This document shows, piece after piece, positions 8,367-16,793 of a DNA stretch of 64,000 bases. Under the pieces are notes generated by a model. The model did not search any database, was not told the DNA's origin, and was given only the letters and a program-made list of their open reading frames with translations. The DNA is from Geodermatophilus africanus (GTDB lineage Bacteria > Actinomycetota > Actinomycetes > Mycobacteriales > Geodermatophilaceae): the NCBI RefSeq assembly GCF_900107105.1, contig NZ_FNOT01000019.1:1-64000 (forward strand), given 5' to 3'. The position numbers were made by a program, and so were the translations under genes. Numbering within the stretch: position 1 is the stretch's first letter; every line of letters starts with the position of its first letter.

Positions 8367-9269
8367 GTGACCACCACCGACCTCAACGGCATCCTCGTCG
8401 CGCTCGTCACGCCCTTCACCGCCGACGGCAGCGAGATCGACGCCACCGCCCTCGATGCGCACGTCGACCGGCTGATCCGGGAGGGCGCGCACGGCCTCGT
8501 CCCGGGCGGGAGCACCGGGGAGTTCACCACCCTGAGCCTGGACGAGCGCAAGCAGCTGACCGAGCTGGTCGTCAAGTCCGCCGGCGGGCGGGTGCCCGTG
8601 GTGGCCGGCACCGGCGCCCTGTCCACCCGCGACGCGGTCGACCTGGCCGCGCACGCAGCCCAGGCCGGCGCCTCGGCGCTGATGGTGGTGCCGCCGTTCT
8701 ACGACGCGGTGGAGCTGTCCACCTTCAAGGAGCTGCTGCGCGAGATCTCCGCCGCCTCGCAGCTGCCGATCATGTTCTACAACATCCCGTCGGCCTCGGG
8801 GCTGAGCCTCTCCCCCGCCGAGATCGCCTCGCTGGCCGAGGTCGAGGGCGTCCGGTACCTCAAGGACACCTCCGGCGACGCCGTCGGGCTCACCGAGCTG
8901 CTGCAGCTGCACGCGGACCGGATCACGGCGTTCAACGGCTGGGACACCCTGACCTTCTACGGCCTCGCCGCCGGCGCCAAGGGCTCGGTGTGGGGCGCGA
9001 CCAACGTCATCCCCGAGCTGTCCCGGCAGCTGTGGAACGCCCTCGCGGTCGACGGCGACCTGGTCCGGGCCCGGGAGCTGTGGGCGAAGATCTACCCGAT
9101 CTGCCGCCTGCTCGAGCAGTACAACTACGCCGCCGCCGTCAAGACGGGCATGCAGCTGCGCGGGTACGCGACCGGCCCGGTGCGCAGGCCCTTCGCGCTG
9201 CTCGACGGGGAGGCCCGGGCCGAGTTCGCCCGGCTGCTGCGCGCCGCGGGCGTCGAGGTTGTCGACTGA
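8367..9269 (+). CDS. Dihydrodipicolinate synthase/N-acetylneuraminate lyase family protein (candidate pyrroline-4-hydroxy-2-carboxylate deaminase)
   Basis: A 300-residue class I aldolase-fold enzyme. The Schiff-base lysine is in YLKDTSGD, the catalytic tyrosine in MFYNIPS, and the oxyanion/pyruvate motif in GGSTGEFTTLS. Members of this family act in hydroxyproline catabolism as delta1-pyrroline-4-hydroxy-2-carboxylate deaminases, yielding 2-oxoglutarate semialdehyde. The neighbouring racemase, D-amino-acid dehydrogenase and ALDH genes support that role over lysine biosynthesis. The GTG at 8367 has GAGAGG six bases upstream and gives the usual family length. An in-frame ATG at 8301 would add 22 non-conserved residues. 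Confidence 0.85.
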   Translation: MTTTDLNGILVALVTPFTADGSEIDATALDAHVDRLIREGAHGLVPGGSTGEFTTLSLDERKQLTELVVKSAGGRVPVVAGTGALSTRDAVDLAAHAAQAGASALMVVPPFYDAVELSTFKELLREISAASQLPIMFYNIPSASGLSLSPAEIASLAEVEGVRYLKDTSGDAVGLTELLQLHADRITAFNGWDTLTFYGLAAGAKGSVWGATNVIPELSRQLWNALAVDGDLVRARELWAKIYPICRLLEQYNYAAAVKTGMQLRGYATGPVRRPFALLDGEARAEFARLLRAAGVEVVD

Positions 9270-9334
9270 CACCCCTGCGGGACGACCGGGAGAGCCACTG
9301 AGGACATGGTCCGGCGCCGGATGGGAGCGGAACA

Positions 9335-10627
9335 GTGAAGATCGTGGTGATCGGCGGCGGCATCGTCGGACTGGCGAGCGCCTATGAGTTGGTCCGCGAC
9401 GGGCACGACGTGACCGTCCTGGACGCCGGCGCGCTGGGCGCGGGGGCATCGCACGGCAACGCGGCCAAGATCACGATGGCCGAGGCGACGCCGGTCCCGG
9501 CGCCCGGGATGGTGCTCCAGGGCCTGAAGTGGATGCTCAAGGCCGACAGTCCGCTCTTCGTGCGGCCGTCGCTGTCCCCGACCTTCCTGCGGTTCATGGT
9601 CATGATGGCGCGGCACTGCAACGAGGGCGACTTCCGCCGCTCGCTCCAGGTCCACCTGGAGATGGCCTCGACCTGCGTCGACGTCCTCGACGAGTGGGCC
9701 GACGACGGGCTGTCCTTCGAGATGCACCGCAAGGGCGTGCTGCTGGTGTTCGAGAAGCGGGAGAGCTTCGAGCACCGGGTGGCGCTCAACGACGCGTTCG
9801 CGCCGTTCGGGATGGTGCCCGAGCTGCTCGACGCGGACGCGCTGCACGACCGCGAGCCGTGGCTGTCGGAGCGGGCGCGCCACGCCCTCTTCTTCCCCGA
9901 CGACCGCCAGGTCGAGCCGGACTCGCTGACCGGGGCGCTGGCCAAGCGGCTGCGGGAGCTCGGCGCCAGGCTGCGCGAGCACACCCGCGTCCTGGACTTC
10001 GAGCAGACCGGCGACCGCGCCACGGCCGTGGTCACCGACGCCGGCCGGGTCGAGTGCGACCAGGTCGTCCTGGCCACCGGCGTGTGGACCGGCGTGCTCG
10101 CGGCGAAGCTGGGTCCCGCCCTGCCGATCGGCCCAGGGAAGGGGTACAGCGTCGACTACTTCCCCTCCCCCGTGCCGCTGAGCACGCCGCTCACCTTCGA
10201 GGACGCGCACGTCGCGGTCACGCCCCTGAACGGGCGGCTGCGGCTCGCCGGCACGATGGAGTTCGCCGGCCTGGACCTCGGCGTCAACACGCGCCGGGTC
10301 GCAGCGGTGAAGCGGGCGGCCGCCCAGGGGTTCCGCGACTGGGACGAGGACGCCCCGCACGCCGAGCCGTGGGCGGGCCTGCGGCCGATGACCGCCGACG
10401 GCCTGCCGATCGTCGGGCGGCTGCGCCCGGAGGGCAACGTCCTGGTGGCCTCCGGACACGGCATGCTCGGCCTCACGCTGGCACCCAGCACGGCCAAGAC
10501 CGTGCGCGACCTCGCCCGGGACGTCGAGGCGGGTCGCCCGAGCCCGCTCACGCCCTACGGACCCGAGCGCTTCCTGCGGTCGTCCCGCAGGAGGGCTCGC
10601 CGGGCGGGGGCCCCCACCCGCGGCTGA
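9335..10627 (+). CDS. FAD-dependent D-amino-acid dehydrogenase (DadA-like; candidate cis-4-hydroxy-D-proline dehydrogenase)
   Basis: The 430-residue product starts with the FAD dinucleotide motif IGGGIVGLASAYEL. It carries the DAO-family C-terminal glycine-rich region (GLRPMTADGLPIVGR, then ASGHGMLGLTLAPSTAK). It belongs to the DadA/glycine-oxidase type of flavoenzymes that oxidise D-amino or imino acids and feed electrons to the membrane. Following the DHDPS-family gene by 65 bases in the same direction, it is best explained as oxidising the D-hydroxyproline epimer to the pyrroline. The last 20 residues are basic and low-complexity. The GTG start at 9335 has GGGAGCGG upstream. Confidence 0.85.
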   Translation: MKIVVIGGGIVGLASAYELVRDGHDVTVLDAGALGAGASHGNAAKITMAEATPVPAPGMVLQGLKWMLKADSPLFVRPSLSPTFLRFMVMMARHCNEGDFRRSLQVHLEMASTCVDVLDEWADDGLSFEMHRKGVLLVFEKRESFEHRVALNDAFAPFGMVPELLDADALHDREPWLSERARHALFFPDDRQVEPDSLTGALAKRLRELGARLREHTRVLDFEQTGDRATAVVTDAGRVECDQVVLATGVWTGVLAAKLGPALPIGPGKGYSVDYFPSPVPLSTPLTFEDAHVAVTPLNGRLRLAGTMEFAGLDLGVNTRRVAAVKRAAAQGFRDWDEDAPHAEPWAGLRPMTADGLPIVGRLRPEGNVLVASGHGMLGLTLAPSTAKTVRDLARDVEAGRPSPLTPYGPERFLRSSRRRARRAGAPTRG

Positions 10628-10902
10628 CGCAGGCCCGTCCACGGCGGCGCCGGGCGCGTCGACGTGGACGGCCGGCCGCACCCGTGCCGCCGCTGCCCCG
10701 GCGCACGGCCCACCCAGTACCTCGGCCGCACTCCGGCGGTCGAGCCCCTGTGCTGCCCGCGGGACGGCGTCGTCCACTCGGCCGCCCTCCTCCCGGAGGA
10801 GTCGAGACCGGCGGCGTCCACCGCGCGGAGCAGCCAGCACGCAGCGAGATCCACGGGGACCGCACAGCGACACCACCGCATCCGACCAAGGAGAGAATCA
10901 GC

Positions 10903-12771
10903 ATGTCCGCAACGCCAGATGCCCTCCCGGTGGAGGGCGCGTACGAGGCGAGCGACGCCCATCTCAAGCAACAGATCAGCCTGTTCGGCCTGATCGCCCT
11001 GGCGGTCAGCGTCCAGGTGGGCTCCGGTTGGCTCCTCGCCACCCTCGCCGCCGCGAGCATCGCCGGCCCCGCCTCCATCCTCACCTGGGTCCTCGGGGCG
11101 GTGTTCTTCGGCATCATCGGGGTCACCTGGATGGAGCTCGGCGCGATGCTGCCCCGATCGGGCGCGGGCGTCCGCTACCCCCGGCTGACACACGGCGCGT
11201 TCCTCAGCTGGTTCAACGGCTGGGGTTACCTCATCGCGGCGCTGGCACTGCCCGTGATCGAGGTCCAGGCCGTCCTGACCTACCTCGGCGGCAACTGGCC
11301 GGGGCTCGGCTTCCTCGAGGAGCGGGCGGGCATCACGGTCCTCTCGTGGCCGACCGGCATCCTCGTCGGCTTCGTCCTGCTCTTCGTCTTCTTCCTGCTC
11401 AACTCGTTCGGGGCCAAGCTGCTCAGCGAGTCCAACAAGTACGTCACCATCTGGAAGATCGTCATCCCGCTGGTCACGGCAGGACTCATGTTCACCGCGT
11501 TCTCCTCGGCGAACTTCACCATCGGCGGCGGGTTCGCGCCCCTGGGCGGCGGCGCGGTCTTCGGTGCCCTCGCGAGCGGCGGCATCGTGTTCGCCTACTC
11601 GGGTCTCCGGCAGATCCTCGACTTCGGCGGCGAGGTCGTGAACCCGCAGCGCAACATCCCGATCGCGATCGTCGTGGGCGGCCTGATCGTCCCGCTGGTC
11701 ATCTACATCCTGCTGCAGATCGGTTTCCTGGGGGCGATCGACTGGGCAGCCGCCGGGGTGGAGCCCGGTGACTGGACCGGTCTCCTCGGCAGCGACTGGG
11801 CGTCCGCCCCGCTGCTGAACGCCGTCGTCGCGGCCGGCTTCACGTGGTTCTCGATCGTGCTGCTCTCGGACGCCGCGCTCTCACCCGCGGCCACCGGTTG
11901 GGTGTGGCTCGGCATCGGCACCCGGACGGTCTACTCGATGTCGGTCAACAAGGAGGTCCCGGCGGTCTTCCAGCGGATCAACCGCCACGGGACCCCGATC
12001 ATGGCCCTCCTCGGGTGCACCCTGGCCGGCCTGCTGTTCTTCTTCCCCGCGCCGAGCTGGTACCTCTTCGTCGGGATGGTCTCGATCGCGCTGACCCTCA
12101 GCTACGTCATGGGCGGCCCGGTCCTGGCGGTGCTGCGGCGCACCGCGCCGGACTTCCCGCGGCCGGTCAGGCTCAAGGGGGCCTTCTTCTGGGCTCTGGC
12201 CGGGTACGTCGCGAGCCTCCTGCTCATCTACTTCGCCGGATGGGTGCCGCTGATCAACCTCTTCACCATCGTCTTCTTCGCGCTGCCGATCTACGGCGCC
12301 TACTCCAGCGTGCGGGAGGGGTGGAGCCGGCCCGGCCCGAGCTGGCTGCTCTCCGCGGCGTTCACGATCGCCTGGGTCGTCACCGCGGTCGGCGGGGGCT
12401 GGCTGGCCACACTGGACCAGGAGCAGCGCGAGGGCGGTTGGGGATTCCCGGTCTACTTCACCGCAATCCTGCTCATCGTCGCCCTGTTCCTGGCGGGCCT
12501 CTTCGCCGTGAGCACCGACGTCGGCCGGCGCCACATCAACGGTGGCACCTGGCTGGTCGCGACGATCCTCGCGGTGTTGCTGATCGCCCACCTCGGTCAG
12601 TTCGGGCCGATGGAGGACCCGCTGCTGGACAACCCGGTCGATCTGGTCCTCATGGTCCTGGTCGCCATCGGCTCCTTCCTCTGGTCGGTGCGGGCCGGTG
12701 GTCCCACCGAGGAGCTCGGCGAGATCCTCGCGGCCCAGGCGGAGCGTGACCGCGCCCGGGCGATGGGCTAG
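10903..12771 (+). CDS. APC-family amino acid permease
   Basis: A 622-residue integral membrane protein with about 12-14 hydrophobic helices. The first helix (ISLFGLIALAVSVQVGSGWL) is the conserved beginning of APC-superfamily transporters, including the unwound glycine-containing TM1 segment. AAG-GAGAG lies eight bases before the ATG at 10903. The long C-terminus has three to four further helices and an acidic cytoplasmic tail (EELGEILAAQAERD). It is the last plus-strand gene of the cluster, 275 bases after the flavoenzyme, and is followed by a strong hairpin. I infer import of proline, hydroxyproline or a related amino acid; specificity is not readable. Confidence 0.87.
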   Translation: MSATPDALPVEGAYEASDAHLKQQISLFGLIALAVSVQVGSGWLLATLAAASIAGPASILTWVLGAVFFGIIGVTWMELGAMLPRSGAGVRYPRLTHGAFLSWFNGWGYLIAALALPVIEVQAVLTYLGGNWPGLGFLEERAGITVLSWPTGILVGFVLLFVFFLLNSFGAKLLSESNKYVTIWKIVIPLVTAGLMFTAFSSANFTIGGGFAPLGGGAVFGALASGGIVFAYSGLRQILDFGGEVVNPQRNIPIAIVVGGLIVPLVIYILLQIGFLGAIDWAAAGVEPGDWTGLLGSDWASAPLLNAVVAAGFTWFSIVLLSDAALSPAATGWVWLGIGTRTVYSMSVNKEVPAVFQRINRHGTPIMALLGCTLAGLLFFFPAPSWYLFVGMVSIALTLSYVMGGPVLAVLRRTAPDFPRPVRLKGAFFWALAGYVASLLLIYFAGWVPLINLFTIVFFALPIYGAYSSVREGWSRPGPSWLLSAAFTIAWVVTAVGGGWLATLDQEQREGGWGFPVYFTAILLIVALFLAGLFAVSTDVGRRHINGGTWLVATILAVLLIAHLGQFGPMEDPLLDNPVDLVLMVLVAIGSFLWSVRAGGPTEELGEILAAQAERDRARAMG

Positions 12772-12781
12772 TCGGCGCAGT

Positions 12782-12825
12782 GCGAGCGGTCCGGGTGCTG
12801 CGGCTGCGGCGCCCGGACCGCTCGC
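12782..12825 (+). terminator. Strong terminator hairpin after the permease
   Basis: The arms GCGAGCGGTCCGGG (12782-12795) and CCCGGACCGCTCGC (12812-12825) form a perfect 14-bp stem with a 16-base loop, eleven bases after the permease stop. It closes the 8.4-12.8 kb operon. Confidence 0.75.
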
Positions 12826-12863
12826 GCGTCCGGCGCCGGGGCGGGCGCACGCGGGCGACGACC

Positions 12864-12869
12864 TACCAT
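12864..12869 (+). promoter_or_regulatory. Putative -10 box of a leaderless promoter
   Basis: TACCAT fits the actinobacterial TANNNT -10 element and ends eight bases before the GTG at 12878. No Shine-Dalgarno sequence is seen, so a leaderless or nearly leaderless mRNA is likely. Confidence 0.4.
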
Positions 12870-12877
12870 CGACAGTC

Positions 12878-14719
12878 GTGCCCGCCGCCCGCACCGTGGA
12901 CCTCGACGTCGCGACGCTGACCGGCTTCCTGGGCTCCTGCGCTCCGTTCGACGCCCTCGAGCCCCCCGAACTGGCCAGGATCGCCGCGCACGCCGCCGTC
13001 GAGCAGTACGAGGCCGGCGACGTCGTCCTCGACGCCTTCGACGCCCGCATCGCCGAGCTCTTCGTCGTGTGGGAGGGCCGGGTCGACATCTGGCTCAACA
13101 CCGACCGGCTGACCGAGCTGCCGGACAAGACGGAGGGCAGCGGAGGCCTCTTCGGCTACGTCGCCGCCCTCACCGGGGCGGCGCTCCGGCCGCGGGCCGT
13201 GGCCGTGGGGAGGGTGGTGGTCGTCCGGCTGCCGGCCGACCTCGTCGCACCGGCCTTCGCGTCCCGCCGCGGTGCCCGCTTCCTCGCGCAGGAGGTCTGG
13301 TCGACCAACCAGCGCGCGGTCGGGATCCCCGCGTACACGCTCGTCGACGACCTGGTGGCGCGTGCACCGCTGGTCGTCGACCCCGGGACCTCGATCGCCG
13401 ACGCCGCCCTGCGGATGGCCCAGGCCGACCTCGGGTACGCCGCCGTCGGGATCGGCCCCGGACGGTTCGGGCTCGTCACCGACGCGTCCGTCCGTGACGT
13501 CGTCGCGGCCGCCCTCCCGACGACCACCCCGGTCGCCGAGGTCATGGACCCCGACCCGCCGAGGGTCCAGCTCGGCGCCTCGGCGACCGAGGCGCTCATC
13601 AAGGTCCTGGAGGGAGCGGCGGACGTCGTCCTCGTCACCGACCGCGCGGGTGAGCTGTGCGGCGCGGTCGCGCCCATCGACTTCGTGGTGTCCTCCACGA
13701 CCGCGGGGGCGGCGCTGCACGAGCAGCTGCGTCGCGCGACCACGGTGACGGAGCTGGAGCACCGCTACCGCGGGGTGCCGCAACTCGTCAGCGACCTCAT
13801 GGCGCGTGGCCTGGCCTCGAGCCGGGTCATCACCGTGCACTCGGCGCTCGTGGACACCCTCGTCCGTCGCGCCGTCCAGCTGGTGGTGGCGGCCCACCCC
13901 GACCTCGATGTGGACGCCTTCACGTGGCTGTCCCTCGGCAGCAACGGGCGGCGCGAGGCGGTGCTGAGCTCCGACCTCGACGCGGCGGTCTCGTTCGCCG
14001 ACGGGACGAGCGCCGAGGAGATCGCGCGCTACCGTCCCGCCTTCCTCGAGGTCGCCCACGTCCTCGAGCGGGCCGGGCTGAACCACGACCGCCACGGGGT
14101 GAGCCCGGGAAACCAGGAGTTCACCCGGACGCACCGGCAGTGGCAGGCCGCGGCCCGGGGCTGGCTGTCCAGACCCCGGGAGGACGACGCGGTGATCAAG
14201 ACCTGCCTGCTGGTCGACGGCCGGCCGATCCACGGCGACCTCACGCTGCCGGAGGTCGCCCGCGTGTTCGGCGACCTCCGGCTGCACCCCTCGACGATGG
14301 AGGTGCTCCTCGCCATCTCGGTCGACCGGCCGAGGACGCGCCGCGGACGGTGGCGTCGCCGGCAGGTCGACCTCAAGCGCGAGGCCCTGCTGCCGATCAC
14401 GAACATCGCCCGCTGGGCCGCGCTGAGCGTGGGGTCACCCGTCCTGCAGACGCAGGAGCGGCTCCGGGCCGCCGCCGGATCGCGGATGCTGAGCGCCGAG
14501 GACGCCGACACGCTGGACGACGTGTTCGAGATCGTCCAGCGCATGCGGCTGCGGCACCAGCTCGAGCAGTTCCAGGCGGGCGAACCGCCGTCGGACACCG
14601 TCCGCCCGCGCGACCTGTCGTCGATCGAGGCCGGCGTGCTCGACGAGGCGATCGGTGAGATCACCGCGATCCAGCGCCGGATGGCGACCAAGGCGAGGTA
14701 CGTCCCGGACCTCGGGTGA
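12878..14719 (+). CDS. cNMP-binding / CBS / DUF294 nucleotidyltransferase-like signalling protein
   Basis: This 613-residue cytoplasmic protein has a cyclic-nucleotide-binding-like domain (about 15-125), a CBS pair (about 145-265) and a DUF294 nucleotidyltransferase-like domain. The last has the signature SLGSNGRREAVLSSDLDAAV (GSNGRRE followed by SDLD), then a DUF294 C-terminal helical domain. Similar proteins resemble the GlnD uridylyltransferase head and are thought to act in signalling, but substrates are not established. The GTG at 12878 is favoured by its leaderless promoter; the open frame extends upstream through the permease terminator and is not coding there. It sits alone between two gene blocks. 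Confidence 0.85.
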   Translation: MPAARTVDLDVATLTGFLGSCAPFDALEPPELARIAAHAAVEQYEAGDVVLDAFDARIAELFVVWEGRVDIWLNTDRLTELPDKTEGSGGLFGYVAALTGAALRPRAVAVGRVVVVRLPADLVAPAFASRRGARFLAQEVWSTNQRAVGIPAYTLVDDLVARAPLVVDPGTSIADAALRMAQADLGYAAVGIGPGRFGLVTDASVRDVVAAALPTTTPVAEVMDPDPPRVQLGASATEALIKVLEGAADVVLVTDRAGELCGAVAPIDFVVSSTTAGAALHEQLRRATTVTELEHRYRGVPQLVSDLMARGLASSRVITVHSALVDTLVRRAVQLVVAAHPDLDVDAFTWLSLGSNGRREAVLSSDLDAAVSFADGTSAEEIARYRPAFLEVAHVLERAGLNHDRHGVSPGNQEFTRTHRQWQAAARGWLSRPREDDAVIKTCLLVDGRPIHGDLTLPEVARVFGDLRLHPSTMEVLLAISVDRPRTRRGRWRRRQVDLKREALLPITNIARWAALSVGSPVLQTQERLRAAAGSRMLSAEDADTLDDVFEIVQRMRLRHQLEQFQAGEPPSDTVRPRDLSSIEAGVLDEAIGEITAIQRRMATKARYVPDLG

Positions 14720-14777
14720 GAGGCCCCCCTCCCCCCCCCCGCAACCCCAACGCTCGTGGCGGGACCCTGCAGGGGGC
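14720..14777 (+). repeat. Post-stop-codon repeat, degenerate copy
   Basis: The segment starts directly after the TGA of the DUF294 gene with GAGGCCCCCC. It ends CGCTCGTGGCGGGACCCTGC, matching the 3' part of the repeat found after the HPPD and aminotransferase genes. Only a short CCCGC/GCGGG stem remains, so this is the most decayed of four copies. Confidence 0.5.
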
Positions 14778-14784
14778 CGGGAGG

Positions 14785-15384
14785 TCACTGCACGAGGAAG
14801 ACCTGGCCGGTCTCGGCGCCCTCGATGGACCGGACGTAGGCGGCGGCCGCCAGGTCGACGTCGACGGGCGTGACCCCGGGGAAGAGGTCGCCGTACTCGG
14901 CCATGCTCTCGGTGAAGACGGTGGGGCTGACGGCGTTGACGCGCTGCGGGGTGATCTCGATGGCCGCGGCCCGGACGAAGGACTCCACCGCCCCGTTCGC
15001 CATCGCGGCGGCGCTGCCGGTCACGATGGGGTCCCGGTTTAGGACGCCGGCGATGAGGGTGAACGACCCGCGCTCCGCGACGTGGCGGGTGCCCTGCCGG
15101 ACCAGCTCGACCTGGGTGGCGACCTTGCCGCGGTAGGCGCGCAGGTAGTCCTCGGCTGCCATGTCGGCGATGGGCTTGTACGGGACGTCGCCTGCCGCAC
15201 TCGCCACCGCGTCGAGGTCGCCGGCCTCGGCGAAGACACGCGCGGTCTGGTCGGGGTCGGCCACGTCGGCCCGGATGTCCCCGGCGGTGCGCCCGACGGT
15301 GACCACCTCGTGCCCCCGCCCCGTGAGCGCCTCCCCCACCGCGGTCCCGAGCCGCCCTGTCGCTCCGACCAACAGGATCCTCAC
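14785..15384 (-). CDS. Short-chain dehydrogenase/reductase (short form)
   Basis: A 199-residue SDR-like protein starting MRILLVGATGRLGTAVGEAL, an NAD(P)-binding Rossmann motif of the extended glycine type. The usual Tyr-x-x-x-Lys is not obvious, although the serine region (FTLIAGVLNRDP) and the following SAAAMANGAVESFVRAAA helix are in place. This pattern is seen in the small actinobacterial SDRs of about 200 residues, and activity is uncertain. GTG at 15384 is the start. It lies 55 bases downstream of alanine dehydrogenase on the same strand, so it may be the end of that transcript. Confidence 0.78.
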   Translation of the reverse strand: MRILLVGATGRLGTAVGEALTGRGHEVVTVGRTAGDIRADVADPDQTARVFAEAGDLDAVASAAGDVPYKPIADMAAEDYLRAYRGKVATQVELVRQGTRHVAERGSFTLIAGVLNRDPIVTGSAAAMANGAVESFVRAAAIEITPQRVNAVSPTVFTESMAEYGDLFPGVTPVDVDLAAAAYVRSIEGAETGQVFLVQ

Positions 15385-15439
15385 CGCTGCTCCCTCCGCT
15401 CCCCGTCGACGACCGTGACCCCGGCTCCCGCTCGACGGC

Positions 15440-16570
15440 TCACCGCGAAGCCAGGACCTCGGCCGGGTCGGTGAAGGGCAGCTCGTGCGCCTCGGCGACC
15501 GGCTGGTTGACCAGCTGCCCGTCCAGCGTGCTGAGTCCGAGGCGCAGGGCGTCGTCGGCCCGGGCCGCGCCGACCACGCCGTGCTCGGCGACCCGCACCA
15601 GGTAGGGCAGGGTGGCCGAGGTCAGGGCCAGCGTCGAGGTGCGGGCGACCGCGCCGGGGATGTTGGCCACGCAGTAGTGGGTGACCCCCTCCTCGACGTA
15701 GGTCGGCTCGGAGTGCGTGGTCGGCCGGCTGGTCTCGAAGCAGCCGCCCTGGTCGATGGCGATGTCGACGACCACGCTGCCCGGGCGCATCGCGGCGATC
15801 ATCTCCCGGCTGACCAGCTTGGGCGCCTTCGCGCCCGGCACGAGGACCGCCCCGATCACGACGTCGGCCTCGGCCACGTAGGCCGCCGTCCGGGCCCGGT
15901 TGGGCGTGATGAGGTCCAGCCGCCCGCCGAAGATGTCGGACAGGTAGGCGAGCCGGCTCGGGTTGGTGTCGAGGACCCGGACGATGGCCCGCATGCCCAG
16001 CGCGATCTTGGCCGCCTCGGTGCCGGACACCCCGCCGCCGATGATGAGGACCTTCGCCGCGGGGGTGCCGGGGACGCCGCCGAGCAGGATCCCCGCTCCT
16101 CCGGCCGGGCTCTCCAGGTGGTGCGCGGCGGCCTGCACGGCCATCCGGCCGGCGACCTCGCTCATCGGGGTCAGCAGCGGGAGCTTGCGGTCGGCGGTCT
16201 GCACGGTCTCGTACGCGATGGAGTCGATCCGCCGCTCGAGCAGGAACTCGGTCAGCCCGCGGTCGGCGGCCAGGTGCAGGAAGGTGAACAGCTGCTGGCC
16301 CTCGCGGAAGCGGTGGTACTCCGCGGGCACCGGCTCCTTGACCTTGACGATCAGGTCGGCCGCGTCGAAGACCTCGTCGGCGCTCGACACGACCTTGGCA
16401 CCGACGGCGGCGTACTCGTCGTCGGCGAAGCGGGAGCCGACGCCGGCACCGGCCTGCACGACGACCTGGTGACCGTGGTGCACGAGCTCGACGACGCCGT
16501 CGGGGGTCAGCGACACCCGCTTCTCGTTGTCCTTGATCTCGCTCGGTACTCCGACGACGAGCGGGCTCAT
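15440..16570 (-). CDS. ald: Alanine dehydrogenase
   Basis: A full-length 376-residue L-alanine dehydrogenase that interconverts alanine and pyruvate plus ammonia with NAD. The N-terminus VGVPSEIKDNEKRVSLTPDG is the family hallmark. The catalytic lysine lies in LIVKVKEP, the substrate histidine in LFTFLHLAAD, and the NAD motif is IIGGGVSGTEAAKIALGM. The ATG at 16570 has GGAGGAGAT upstream on the minus strand. It lies 223 bases downstream of the class III aminotransferase and can recycle the alanine that such enzymes make when pyruvate is the amino acceptor. Confidence 0.94.
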   Translation of the reverse strand: MSPLVVGVPSEIKDNEKRVSLTPDGVVELVHHGHQVVVQAGAGVGSRFADDEYAAVGAKVVSSADEVFDAADLIVKVKEPVPAEYHRFREGQQLFTFLHLAADRGLTEFLLERRIDSIAYETVQTADRKLPLLTPMSEVAGRMAVQAAAHHLESPAGGAGILLGGVPGTPAAKVLIIGGGVSGTEAAKIALGMRAIVRVLDTNPSRLAYLSDIFGGRLDLITPNRARTAAYVAEADVVIGAVLVPGAKAPKLVSREMIAAMRPGSVVVDIAIDQGGCFETSRPTTHSEPTYVEEGVTHYCVANIPGAVARTSTLALTSATLPYLVRVAEHGVVGAARADDALRLGLSTLDGQLVNQPVAEAHELPFTDPAEVLASR

Positions 16571-16639
16571 GGCGGATCTCCTCCGGTCGGGGTCCGGTGC
16601 GCCAGCACCGGCGTGGTGGTCGTGGGTCGGGACGTGCGG

Positions 16640-16793
16640 CCTCCCTGCAGGGTCCCGCCGCCGGCCCGCCCCGAGGCTCGGCCCCTTGCATGGTCCCGCC
16701 CGCGAGCCTGCGAGCGGTGGGGGGCAAGGGGTCCTTCTCCGAGGGCTGAGGAGGGCGGGGTCCTTCTCCGGTGGGCGGCAGGGAGGTCCTTCT
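16640..16793 (-). repeat. Post-stop-codon hairpin repeat, compound copy
   Basis: Reading on the minus strand, the stop codon of the aminotransferase is followed at once by AGAAGGACC. Two further GGAGAAGGACCCC units follow, then the CTCGCAGGCTCGC loop flanked by a stem (plus-strand bases about 16695-16722), which here carries one bulged base and a G-T pair. A second partial copy with CTGCAGGGTCCC lies at 16645-16660. The same element occurs after the HPPD and paaB stop codons. Confidence 0.7.
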